Program-made: the position numbers and the translations under genes
Notes under the pieces: model-generated
The model's database searches: none
Told to the model about the DNA's origin: nothing
What the model saw: the letters and a program-made list of their open reading frames with translations, nothing else
Assembly: GCA_002118135.1 (NCBI GenBank)
Contig: BDIU01000104.1
Span: 43,378 to 107,377, forward strand
Length of the DNA: 64,000 nt
Origin: Trebouxia sp. TZW2008
Taxonomy: Eukaryota; Chlorophyta; Trebouxiophyceae; Trebouxiales; Trebouxiaceae
Direction of reading: 5' to 3'
Shown here: positions 9,232 through 20,158 of the stretch, in pieces
Layout of the letters: each line of letters opens with the position of its first letter
How positions within the stretch are numbered: the stretch's first letter is position 1

Positions 9232-12200
9232 TCAGGACTGCAGCCAGGCATGGTGCAGAGCGGCTTGCAATGATATAGATTTGGCCATCAGCTCCTCAGC
9301 AAGAAGACTGCCACATTCACCAAGAGGTGGCAGCCCAGGTTCTGTCAGCAGCTGTCCCACCAACTCTAAGTCTGACGCCACTGTGTACCTGCCTCTGACC
9401 AAGGTGTTTCCTGTCCAAGCGTTGCGGTGAGGCCCATGCTTTGCAATGTTCCACTTACAATCCAACTTCACGGCTGTCTCCAGGTCAATCAAACGAAACG
9501 CAGCATCGCTGCACTTTATCACATTTGGCCATCGAATATCAGTATGTGCAAAGCCTGCGGCATGAAGATCCTTCAGGGCAAGCATTATGCATCTGATAGC
9601 TGCTTGGAGCTGTGCTAGTGATGTGATTTTAGTAAAGACAGAACCACACTGCAGCTGTTCACCAAAAGGAGATAGAATGACTGTGTATCTAGTGCATATG
9701 TGTGGACCTTCTTCAGTCTGTATGAGGTGCTGACTGTTTCTTGTTGCTCTGTACAGCTCCTGAAGCTCTGCCAGCTTGTCAATGAGCTGGGGCTGCTTTT
9801 GAATGTCCACACGCTTTATGATGTAGTCTTCCATGACGGTGATTGTCGTGCCACCAGAGAACTCCAGTTCACTACCCAATGGCACAGCATCACTCGGCAA
9901 CTGAGTTTGCTGTATGGAAAAAATGCGGTACAACAAGACGGCAATGCGCAAAAGCTCAAGTCTGCCTCTGACTGCATAGATGTTGTGGTCACCACTCAGG
10001 ACAACGCAGCTGTCTGGGGCATCACGGCGGAGCATGCAAATCCTGACATGACCTCCCGCCATTGCATAGCAGAGCAGAAACTCCACCTGTATGCAGAACA
10101 TGCCTCATGGCAAGCTGTTGCTTCCATGACAGATGAATGTCTCAGGCAGGGCAAATGCATGATCTACATCAATAGTATTTTCTTTAAATGGCGCAGTCAT
10201 GACAACAAACGTACAGCAAATGCATTGTAACGAGCTGTATGCACATAAGCCCAATAGAGCGTTCCGCGATGGTCGTGTGTAGACACACAAGAGTGTCTGC
10301 AATCATCTAAGGATGGACTGATTGGCGGCTCAGAGCTCACCGTCTCACGCTCAGCTGGATCAGACTCAACTGCAGAGCCTTCTAGATCTGTGATCCAGCT
10401 ACTAAGCATGCCTATTTTCATAAACAATGCTCAGTCTGTTACATTCCTCCCCATCTGGTTTGAGCGTCCTTGATAAAACGCTGTCTAGCGCCAGAGGGCT
10501 AAGAGAATGTTCTATTCTAAACACGACCATCCATCTTCTCATCTAGTCTATGTAATGTACAATCTGCTTTGCATAATACAGTCTGAATCTGTTCTAGTCT
10601 ATAACCGGTTCTACATTCTCTGCATATGATTTTGCTTGAGCAAAGCTTTACTGTCTCTACTCATGCAGACATGCTCATTCTCTGCAGCACAGCGCCTCTA
10701 TCTCATGCCTGGCCAGGCGTCTTAAGTGCGCTTGCTGTTGCGGCCCCATGAAACCTTTTCACGAGTGCCCTGTCTATCCTCAACAGACTGCCAATATCTG
10801 CGCAGCGACTGCTGGCAATTCTGTAAGTTCTGTTCTGGTTCCCAAGTGTTGTGTTCTGGCCCATAGTCAAGCGACTTCACAAGGTACTGTCTGGTCAAGC
10901 CCTTTCGCAGGGTTCTTGCTCTGTGGTCTATGATTCTGTCAACCTCAAACTCTTCCGCACCCTCAATGAGGAGTGGAGGTTGAGGATGAAAATCACCATC
11001 TGACTGATAAGGGCGCAGCAGAGATGCATGAAAGACATCATGAATTCTGAGCGTCTTTGGCAAATTTAGCTGAAATGCCACTGGATTGACCTCCTTAACA
11101 ATCTTGTAAGGACCAATCCATCTGGGCAGCAACTTCCTAGCACCAGGCTGTTTGAGCCTGATGTTCTTTGTGCTAAGGAGCGTAGAGTCACCTACTTTGT
11201 ACTCAACATCTCGCCGCTTCATGTTGGCATTCTACTAAGCATGCCTGTTTTCGTAAATGCTCAGTCTGTTACATGCATAGTGGTAGACTCACCTGCCCAT
11301 GGTAGCTTTGGCTCCAGCGACGCATCTTCTGCTTCAGCTCAGCCACAGCCTGATCAAGGCTGCCCTCCTGAGACTTATCTTCCCCCTTAAAGAGAATAGC
11401 GTTCCTCACAAGCACACACAGATCTGGACATTTTGCTTTCAGTGTCAATGACGCTTTGTCTTGATTCCGCTTGCGCTTCAAGTTCAGGCGCCCAGCATAC
11501 TGGTCCAGGAGTTCCATGATCTCACATACAAGCTGGTCAAATTGTCCTGCATGCCAAAATCTATGATCATGCAGGGCCACATCCCACAGCTTGACATAAC
11601 CAACAGCCAAGCACACAAGCATACAAGCTGCCTACAAAGGCAATGCAGAGCACAGCTGATGCAGTGTACAGGCATGCAGACCAAGCATACAAACCAGAAG
11701 CATACCTGCTTGCACCATGTCTGTCCCAACTGGGAATTGCTTGCACAGAACAGTGTGTATTGCCGAGCTCAATGTTGTAGCGCCAGAGTGTGAGACGGGT
11801 ACCAAGTAGGACTCCATATCTTTGTTCTGCAGCCTCTGAGACTCGAAAAAGACATCTGGCACCGGGAAGGGAGGGGTGCCTGATGTGTGCAACGCAGACT
11901 GGAACAAGCTCAGAATGTCAACAGCTGCTGGGACAGTAGTGAAAGCAGGCTCCAGTAGTCGGCGCACATAATCGCCGGTCGCATCTGCAGCACAGGGCCG
12001 ACTCGTGTGGCATGGCTATGCATAATAGCAGGTGTCATCTGGTGGCGACATTGCACGAACGTGCATACAGCAGACACATGAATCAAGAAAGAACAAGCTC
12101 TCAAAGCTGACAGTGATAGCAGGAGTTCAGGCCACAAAGCTTTCGAGCTTGATGAGAGGAAGGTCAGGAGGTGAACACTCGTTTGACCATGCAGGTGAAG

Positions 12201-13121
12201 CTTGGTGCGCATGTGGGCTGCATGCCCAGCATCAGCTTCCAGCTTTTGACCAGCATCAACTTCACACAAGGATGCAGCTTAAAAATGGTCACTATTATGT
12301 CTGCTGCTGGGCTGTATGCATACCTGCAACAATGGACTGCTGCTGCCTAGCTGATAGCATGGCTGACGCCTGTAGTACTGCACACAGAAAGAACAAGGAC
12401 ATCAGCAGTAGGTCTGTTGATGCTGTCATACACCAGCTCAGCTGTACATGCTGCCACATGGTGAGATGCTGAAGGGCAGCTTTGCATAGGCTTAGTCAGC
12501 TGCAGCAACCAGCTGCTAATGCCAGAAATGTGCGACCGACCATCATACCTGGACGTTGTGAGACATGCTGTGCTGTGCAGCAGCTTTGGTTCATTACTCA
12601 TTTTGTCAAACATGTGGATGCATGGCATACTAGCAGACAGAACAACAACCACAACAAGAAACCCTGCTTGAGTTCTGCTCAGGGAAGGCCAGAACGTCAA
12701 ATGACCACAAGAGAGTCCGTGCATTGCTTTCAGCTCAGCACTCAATGGAATCATGCTGTAATGTTTGTTTTGGGCCAATTGCTCACCTGTACAATCCGCA
12801 CTGGCATTGATGTCATCAACATGCAGCTCTAGCAGACTGGCACAGATTAAGATGTGCTTGCTGACATTTGCAAGCTGCCGCAAAGTTCTAACATGTTTTT
12901 GCCACAGCGCATCGGTGTACTGACCTAAAATCTAAACCCTACACTTGCTCACCCGTGTCACCAGCTCTTGCTTTAATGTCATCAATGTGTCCCTCTGGCA
13001 CGCCACAAGCCAGATAGTGTGGCCCATTGAAGTTTGCAAGCTGCTGTGTAGTCCTGACTTTCTCTTGCCCAGGAAAGCTGCTAGTTCTTCTACACTTCCA
13101 AAGCGAGCCATGCTTGAAGTC
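9232..13121 (-). CDS. PD-(D/E)XK-like nuclease fused to an atypical protein kinase (Crinkler/CR-type), 5' end unresolved
   Basis: Four exons join in phase: 12953-13121, 11706-11984, 11293-11546 and 9232-10086 (stop). The third exon carries CPDL, ten residues, then GEDK, and a following ELKQKMRRW helix. This is the D...ExK layout of restriction-endonuclease-fold domains, and it runs into the start of the last exon (FLLCYAMAGG). The last exon is a compact kinase fold: an IIKRV strand for the ATP lysine, HTDIRWPN in place of HRDxxxxN, and LIDLE in place of DFG. Nuclease-plus-kinase pairing with a HxDxRWPN loop is characteristic of the Crinkler/CR effector class, as I recall it. A role here (immunity, genome conflict, host interaction) is inference. 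An exon-1 remnant, ending in donor GTGAGC, is duplicated at about 12787-12885. The start codon lies somewhere in 13122-13800, where several frames compete. The last intron contains an LTR retroelement. Confidence 0.65.
10226..10443 (-). repeat. Complete 3' LTR (218 bp)
   Basis: It is bounded by TGTAACG and CTGTTACA, so it has the 5'-TG...CA-3' form of LTRs. The 45 bp at its high-coordinate end recur at 11232-11273 with two substitutions and a 3-bp gap, which identifies the remnant of the other LTR. Confidence 0.9.
10722..11222 (-). pseudogene. pol: pol fragment: integrase C-terminus with chromodomain
   Basis: The 166-codon fragment has the post-core integrase signature (KVGDSTLLSTKNI, LLPRWIGPYKIV, then VFHASLLRPY). 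A chromodomain follows (FEVDRIIDHR to YLVKSLDYGPEHNTWEPEQNL), which places the element among the chromoviruses of the Ty3/gypsy group. Nothing of the catalytic integrase core, RNase H or reverse transcriptase precedes it. The upstream end is a deletion breakpoint fused to LTR sequence at about 11231. Confidence 0.92.
12785..12886 (-). repeat. Degenerate donor-side copy of the first readable nuclease-kinase exon
   Basis: On the minus strand, LANVSKH...HVDDINA...CTG/GTGAGC parallels the real exon's LANFNGPH...HIDDIKA...DTG/GTGAGC at 12953-13060. Only the 3' part of the exon and its donor were copied. Confidence 0.65.
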
Positions 13122-14334
13122 CTGTGCAGGCAGCGCAAGTGGTTTTGATCAGTCAAGATGTGAATGGCCAAGCACAGCACCTGCTAAATTGGCATGCACA
13201 ACCCGAACAGCATTGGTTGCAGGTGTCAGCAGCAATTTTATGCAGGTACACAACATTGCTGCTGACACATAAGGCAACAAGATCAGGAAAGCAAACCTAG
13301 TTTCTTTGGCTTGATCAAGTATGCAACCCCATCTCCTGCCTGTTCGGCTGCTCAAGGTTTGGTGAGCCTGCAGTACTGCAAAGATAGTGATGCTCCCTTT
13401 CAAGGCGTGTAAGCTGCTTTTGTACCTCAGCACCCGACTGAGTTTGACAGCCTGTCACAGAGTCTGGGTGGTGCAGCAAGCAGACTTTACACTGCAGTTT
13501 GCTGCAGTGACAAGATACTGTATCACTGCACGGCTGTCGTTTGCTTGTACAAGTATTCTATTGTAGATATCGTAACAACAAGCACAGGCTTGTTGGCTAG
13601 ACTCACCTGCAGTCGAAGCCTGCAAGCCAGCAGAGCAAAACCTATCTAGGATCGTTTGCAGCCTTGTGTTGCTGCAGAGGTATAGACTCTTGCTGACAGT
13701 GATTGAGCGGCGCCGCGTGCGACTGCGGATTGCGGCCTGTGACAGGCCTGGCAGAGGCAAACAGCGATGCTTCCTTGCAGCATAGCTACACGCCGCGCTT
13801 GTGGAGAACGAACTACACGCCCCCGCTGTGGTTAGACGACGAGAGCGTACAAAATAAGGGCTGATGTGATGTTCGACGAGCGGGGCTTATGGTGCAGCCA
13901 CGTGCTCGTTCTGGCTAGACGAGAGAAAAGAGAGAGAAATTACACGCAGTGCATGGCATGCAAGCTGCTGGCAGTCGAGCCGTAAGTCGACTTCAGCTGG
14001 CTACTCACGGTGACTAAACCACCAACTCGTAGCCGTGACGCTCCATGACATCGCGTGTTGCGTTCCAGACCAAGCGCCTTTGAGTCGCGCTTCTACTACG
14101 CTGTGTGTGCATTGCCCTTGGCCTTGCGCTCTCGTTTCACATCTTTGCCCACGCGCAGCAAGCTTGCGATCCCAACTGAATAGAACCTTGCGCAGTCGCG
14201 GCTTCTGTGGACGTATATAGCTTGTTGACTTTGTCACCTCAGCAAACAACGCAGACCTTCAGGCTTGATTGTGAACACAGGCTGTCAGCGGGACCTCGCG
14301 CTTTGCTGGGCGGGGTCCTCAAAGCTGCAAGTAC
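13122..14334. other. Divergent 5' region of the nuclease-kinase and NRAMP genes
   Basis: This holds the unresolved first exon(s) of the minus-strand nuclease-kinase gene and the 5' UTR and promoter of NRAMP. A minus-strand ATG at 13783-13781 opens a short Arg/Ala/Ser-rich, transit-peptide-like frame. That frame stops before a usable donor, so I do not call it. Confidence 0.4.
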
Positions 14335-17300
14335 ATGGTGGCAAAATCTGGTCATAGCCCCTCGCACAGGTCGTCATCTCAGATTGAACTGTCGGAGCAG
14401 CTTTCGCATTTGGAGGTCAACGAAAGGACTCCCAGCAGCTCCGACGACTTAGAAGACGACACCGGCGTCAGCACAAGCAGCAAGGATCAGCACCAGCAAG
14501 AGAGCATAACTCTGATAGACGTCATACCTGCCGAGTTCGAGCATCTCAAGCCAGGCTTCTCCTTTCGAGAGCTAGCAAGATTCTTCGGGCCTGGTCTCCT
14601 CACATGTGTCGCCTATGTGGTAAGCAAAACAGAGGCGTTGCACTGTACCAGGTTAACCGGACGATCTTGGCAAAGCTGCAAGAGCGCCTGCATGTGCAGG
14701 ATCCTGGCAATCTGGAAGCTGACTTGCAAGCTGGTGGCTCAGCCGGATATGCCTTGCTGTGGCTCTTCTTTGTGTGCACAATTATGGTAATGCTCCTTGC
14801 TTGCGTGCTTAAGTAGCTTACACACCTTACAGCCCTTGATGAACAGCTTTTGCAATATGATGACATGCTGTATTCTATAGCCATGTCTGCTCACACGCCA
14901 AGCTTGTTTGCGGCTTTATTTCACTATCACTGTTTGTAAAGTTGTTACCAGCGCACTAAGCAGTCCTGAACCGGATGCATCAAGCTGCCAAAGTAGTTGA
15001 CCTTGCCTGCAGCATGCTGGCATTTATTTCTTTTAGTTCTGAGCCTTGCCACAATTCAGTTGCAGAACCTGAGCCGAAGCTTGCTTGCAATTTCTCTCAT
15101 GCCAGCAAATGAACAATTCGCTGCTGACTTGCAGGGTTTTGCTTTCCAGTGTTTGTCTTCCCGCTTGGGTATTGCAACTGGCCTCCATCTAGCGCAGCAT
15201 TGTGGGCAGGAATATCCAAAGCTGCCACGCTACCTTATGTGGTTTTGCATGGAAATAGCCATCATTGGGGCAGACATTCAGGAAGTCATTGGAAGCGCCA
15301 TTGCCATAGCTCTGCTCTCTAACAATGTCATCCCACTGTGGGCAGGTACATTGCTGCTTGATGGTGCAAAGCCTTGTTGACACTGCAAAGCCAGCATAGT
15401 CAAACACACAGTTGCAGCATAAGGCAGGTCCATCAACAGTCAGTCCTTGGTCTGCAAATCTAGCTTGTAAGCTTGCGTACAGAAGGATATGCCTCCAATG
15501 ATCACTTCAGCTGTTGTAATGCAATTCAAAACATCTCTTGCTTGCGTTCATGCAGCTATGGTGGCAATGCTTTCTGCATTACATGCTGTACGTCAGAAGC
15601 CGTGTAGCCAAGCCCTATAGGCTGGCAAACCTGCAGCACTCTGTTTGACCTCTTGCACATTGGGATGCAGCTTCTTCTTCCTGCCTGCACTCTTGAGGGC
15701 TGTCTCTTGCAAAACTGTGAGCCCTTGCTGTGGACCAGAGGCATGTTGCTTGTGTTTGTCTCTGCCATGTTTGTACCAAAGTGTCATTGATATGCAGGAG
15801 TATTGGTAACAGCAGCTGATGCCTTTGTGTTACTGCTGGTGGAGCAGTGGGGTATACGGCAGCTGGAAGCTGTGTGTGGCTTGTTGATTGCCATTGTGTT
15901 CAATATTTTGCACGCATTTGACCAGAATGTGCTTCATTGCAGGAGTGTTGGTGACAGCAGCTGATGCCAGTGTGCTACTGTTGTCAGAGCAGTGGGGTGC
16001 TCGGCAGCTAGAAGCTATGTCTGGTCCGTCCATTGCCATCTTAGCCCATGTTTCGCATGCAATCGACCAGAATGTGATTCATTGCAGGAGTGTTGGTGAC
16101 AGCAGCTGACGCTTTTGTGCTGCTACTAGTGGAACAGTGGGGTGTACGGCAGCTGGAAGCTGTGTTTGGCCTGTTCATTGCCATCATGGCAGTCTCCTTT
16201 GGCATCATGTACAAGGATGCTGGCATCCCACACAAAGAAGTGCTGAAAGGTCTCATCTCCTATCCAATTTCATGCAGCCGTGCCTGCTGGGATACAGAGT
16301 GTTGCACAAGGATTAATCGTAAACACAAACTGCTCACACATCACTATGCTTGTAGCCTTAATTCCTGCCCAGAGTCTACAGTCTGTTGTTGCAAGTTTTT
16401 GTCATTGACACTGTATACAGCTTGCAAGTGCAATGATAGTGGTACTGGGCTGCTCGTCCTTTGTATGCACACTTCGCCAGTATGCCTTGTCTGCCAGAAA
16501 ACAATTGACCCTTTGCCTGCAGGTTTGGTGCTGCCAAGGTTGCCTAAAGCTGCGCTGCCCTTAGCTGTGGGAACTGTTGGGGCGCTGATCATGCCTCACA
16601 ACATGTACCTGCAGTCAGCTGTTGTGCAGTCAAGGTAACAGACAGCAGAGCCTACAGCCTGTAGTCATGCTCTGCTAATGCGTAACCATGAGCGCTCATG
16701 ATCTTTCATCAGTTGCATGCTTGCTGGAAAGGTGCAATGACTGTGTCAAATATCTCACGACTGTCAGCAAGCTTTGCCTAATGTGCCATGCATGATGCAT
16801 TGTTGCATATGAGAGGGCATGCATCGCCCACTACCAATATAAGCGTCTCAACAAGCTTGCACTTTGGTGCCAGCACTTCTGTGGTTGTCACAAGCGTGGC
16901 TGTATCACAAAGCTGTTGCTGCTCATGCATATAAGACAAGAGCTTGCGAACTCTCATTCTAGACGCACTTTGCAATGACTGTGTGCACTTGCATGCGCAG
17001 GTGCAACACACACATTGTGTGGTCAGCACACTTGCCTTGGTCAAAGGCCTGTCTTGTGCATACGAAGTCATTTGCTCCGGCTATATTCTCGATGTCAGTC
17101 CGTTGGCATCAGGACCCACTAGAATCTGTGGCTGATGCAGGCCAATAGCTCGCAATGAGATTGAAAAAAAGCAGAGTGCACTGCGCTATGTGCGCATTGA
17201 GACGGCCATAGCGCTGGCGTGCTCCTTCCTCATCAATCTATTCATTGTTGCAGTCTTTGCCAGGGTGAGCACTCCATATAGCATATGTGTGCCAATTTGT

Positions 17301-19285
17301 GACATCCTGCCAATGCTTGTTGTTCTACACTACCAGAAGCAGAAGTCTGTCATGTTCTGGACTTTGTGCTACTTCCTATGCGCATCAGCAGATGCTGTCA
17401 TGCGCTGAACATTGTGCTTCATCATGGATTTTCTTGCACAACTGCTGCACATATCTCAATTTGTCACCAGCTCCAAAGCTGTCAGGCCTTGGTCAACTGA
17501 AAAGAGTTGTAAGCTCAGCACGTCAGTATGCAATCACAGACATTGTTTCTGCCATGCAGTTTTCAGCCCCTTGGCCACATGTCACCAGCATCGCCCTGGC
17601 ATCTTTCTATCCATGCAAGTAGCGCTTGTCACCAAGTCAATGCATTGTTGCAGGGCTTCTTTGGGCGGCCATTGCCTGAAGATTTTGGGCTGCAGCATGC
17701 TGGAGAGTACCTGGCAAACAATTTTGGTGCAAGCTACAAGTACATTTGGGGCTTAGGCCTCTTGGCTGCAGGCCAGGCATCTACAATGTCTGGGACATAC
17801 ACAGGTATTACAAAGGCTTGCCATGCAATGCTTGTAGCAGATGCAGGCAAGTGCAACAGATGCTGCTGCAATGCTTGTGTAGCAATGCAGGCATTTGAAC
17901 CAATTATGACCACACGTGTTTGCTGATGTAGTGACCATCCAATAGCCTTTTCATACAGGCTGTGTGCATTACCGCGCATTATGGTTTGGACCCTTAAGAG
18001 CATATTTGATCTCACTTGCCAGATTCCATGGGCATTACTTCACGCAATCAGCCTTGTTGGCTGGCTAAAGCGTGTATTGCTTTTCCTGTTGCTTTTACAA
18101 ATGTCAGCTAACAAGCAAGGGCGCCTTGTGCTGCAGGCCAGTTTGTCATGTCAGGCTTCCTAAATTTCAAGATGGCCCCATGGAAAAGATCCTGTGTGAC
18201 CAGGACAGTTGCCATTGTCCCCACCCTGGTCATTGCAGTAGTGTTTCAAGCCAGCCATAAACTGGACCAGCTCAACCAGCTGCTCAATATACTGCAGAGC
18301 ATCATGCTCCCCTTTGCAATCATCCCGGTAAGCCCTCTGTAAGCATCTTGGTAAGCGTGAGATGTTCTTGTTGTACTGTTTGAGCTGTTGTTGGTCACTG
18401 TGCTCAGCATGATGCTGTCTTGTACAAAGCTTGAGTTGGACACTAAAACAAGGCAGAGGGTGCTGTCAAGTTCATGCTGCAATTGAGATGTCCTCTACTG
18501 TTGTGCATTTCTGCTGTAGTTGTCAAGCATTATGTGTTGGCTCATTCAGTGATAGCATTCTGCCTGCACTCCTTTGAGACTCCGGGTTGATGTGAATGTA
18601 CAGATTGTGTCTGCTGATCCAGCAGTGCTTCATGCAAGTCAGGTTTTCTACCTCTGGCTGTGCAGAAAGTGCTTGACAGTAACATTGCTTTCTGGAATGC
18701 CACAGAGGGATCTCTATGCATGTTGTTACAAGAGTTGCTGGAGCAGCTGAGTCACATCCATCCAAAATTTTTGGCCAGGCTATTGGTTGGACATGGCTCA
18801 GCTGCACTGGCATCACTGTTTACATTGTAACAGGTTGTTTTCACTCTGATGGCGCTCAACAGAGTACCATACAATGTCAAGAAGTGATTGCATAATTGAG
18901 ATCCTTGTGGGATGATTTATCGTGTGGTCCACTTCTGTTTTGCTGGACTCAGCTTGGATTTGCATGCCTGCAGGTGGTGTATATGACCTCGCAGCCACGC
19001 ATCATGGGCAAACTGTTTACATCTTCAAAACCCCTCCAAGTGGTCATTTGGGTCTTGGTGGCAGCAATTTTGGCGATCAGCGCTTACATGATTGTCTCTG
19101 TGACTGAGGGTCTGTTTGGCAACACATGGTGGCTGGATGTCTCCTTTGTGGTTGTTGGGGCTGGTTACTACTCATTTGTAGCGTATTTGACAGTAGGCCC
19201 AGACAAGTTCTACACGGTGATGAGTTGGCTGTTTGCCAAAGGCAAGATGCTGTTCTCAGCCAGCTCAGCCTCGATAGAGATATAG
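14335..19285 (+). CDS. NRAMP: NRAMP-family divalent metal transporter (544 aa, complete)
   Basis: NRAMP proteins are proton-coupled importers of Fe2+, Mn2+ and related ions across plasma or vacuolar membranes. Nine exons close exactly in frame: 14335-14619, 14700-14786, 15135-15345, 16088-16249, 16523-16634, 17141-17264, 17654-17804, 18137-18327 and 18974-19285. A hydrophilic, Ser-rich cytosolic N-terminus of about 80 residues precedes TM1. The metal-binding TM1 break DPGN is at residues 96-99, next to LEADLQAG. The TM6 break MPHN is at 272-275, within MPHNMYLQS. About eleven to twelve membrane segments follow the LeuT-like order. The key residues are intact, so it should be functional. Candidates for exon 4 occur three times. 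Only the third (16088) has a full exon and donor. Intron 7 carries an R3 repeat. Confidence 0.95.
15798..16087 (+). repeat. Two 145-bp acceptor-side copies of NRAMP exon 4
   Basis: Exon-4-like starts (GCAG/GAGTRTTGGTRACAGCAGCT) lie at 15798, 15943 and 16088, exactly 145 bp apart twice. The first two units each hold the intron end, an acceptor and about 95-110 bp of exon. They then run straight into the next unit's intron tail with no donor. Use of either would shift the frame (145 is not a multiple of three) and hit a stop. Confidence 0.92.
18041..18076 (+). repeat. Short hairpin repeat R3, NRAMP intron copy
   Basis: It contains the AATCAGCCTTGTTGGCTGGC core plus TAAAGC, the best match to the copy at 8421-8462. 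Confidence 0.5.
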
Positions 19286-19897
19286 CTGCCTAACATCTGT
19301 GACTGTCACGCTCGGCTTGTTTCAGGTTTTGCAAATTTCAGATTTTGAAGTATGCCATAAAGACTTGTCCTGTTATGCTCGAGAACTGCGCCCTTTCGAA
19401 AAATCTGTGACAGATGTCAATACACTGAGCTCTTTTTTCATCTTGATCATGTTGCCTGTTGCGCCCAACTACGCAAGCAGCTAAACCATGAACGCAAAAG
19501 CGTGTATCAGCGGTGTAGAGCAGTCGGCAACATTTGCTATCAACAAGTCCTGTGCTATATGGTACATGAGCCGACCATCGCACGCATTGAGTCGGGACCA
19601 CATGAGCAGTAATAAGACGGTAGCACAAAGCGGCATGCAGGACAGCGCACGGCTGCGCTAAATGTCGCAAAAGTTTGGTCAATTCAGTTCAAGCTCGATC
19701 AGAGCAGGCCTCGTCAGCAAGTTACGGTTACTTAGGGTGTTTACGCTAGGGGAAATCTGGATGACGACAGGCGCCGTCATCACCAGTCTCGACAGAACAG
19801 CAAGGCCCTCTCTTGGCTCTGTCCTTGCGCTGTTCTTGAGTCCACCTGTTACTGTCAGACCTCAGCTACTCTCAGCCAGCTCCCACTCCAGGCCAAG
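19286..19897. other. Intergenic region between NRAMP and eS27
   Basis: This 612-bp stretch should hold the NRAMP 3' UTR and the eS27 promoter/5' UTR. No coding signal or repeat was recognised. Confidence 0.4.
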
Positions 19898-20158
19898 ATG
19901 GTGTTGTCCAGCGACATTGACCTCCTGCACCCGCCAAAGGATGTCGAGCAATCAAAGCACAAGTTGAAGCGATTGGTGCAATCTCCCAACAGCTACTTTA
20001 TGGACGTCAAGTGCCAAGGATGCTTCAACATCACAACTGTATTCAGCCACAGCCAGACAGTCGTCACCTGCACCAACTGCAGCACGATCTTGTGCCAACC
20101 AACTGGTGGCAAGGCCCGTCTAACTGAGGGCTGCAGCTTCAGGAGAAAGGGAGACTAG
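19898..20158 (+). CDS. RPS27: Small ribosomal subunit protein eS27 (RPS27), 86 aa
   Basis: This is a zinc-binding protein of the 40S subunit. One exon encodes the whole protein, of normal length (84-86 aa). The family start MVL..DIDLL.P is present. The C4 zinc ribbon is C39-x2-C42-x15-C58-x2-C61. The conserved end [17 protein letters not shown] is present. No intron interrupts the coding part, unlike most neighbours. Confidence 0.97.
   Translation: MVLSSDIDLLHPPKDVEQSKHKLKRLVQSPNSYFMDVKCQGCFNITTVFSHSQTVVTCTNCSTILCQPTGGKARLTEGCSFRRKGD

Larger units (their letters stand above)
10221..11278 (-). mobile_element. Deleted Ty3/gypsy (chromovirus) LTR retrotransposon with target-site duplications
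   Basis: The element is 10226-11273, flanked on both sides by TGCAT (10221-10225 and 11274-11278), a 5-bp target-site duplication. Reading on the minus strand, it starts with only the first 42 bp of the 5' LTR (11232-11273). It passes directly into the end of pol, then a 3' untranslated stretch, a purine-rich tract (GATGGGGAGGA, minus strand, next to 10444), and a complete 218-bp 3' LTR (10226-10443). The LTR has TGTAAC...GTTACA ends. gag, protease, reverse transcriptase and most of integrase are missing, so it cannot move by itself. It sits in an intron of the nuclease-kinase gene in the same orientation. Confidence 0.93.

Noticed and set aside
10226..11273. Solo-LTR or processed pseudogene interpretation of the pol fragment
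   Set aside because: Matching TGCAT duplications, a polypurine tract, a full LTR and a partial second LTR show an inserted, internally deleted retroelement.
13649..13783. Transit-peptide-like first exon of the nuclease-kinase gene starting at 13783
   Set aside because: The frame stops (TAG at about 13652) before any good donor and cannot be joined in phase to 12953-13121.
15798..15942. Mutually exclusive exon 4 variants in NRAMP
   Set aside because: The first two copies have no donor and lead to a frameshift and stop, so they are decoys, not cassette exons.
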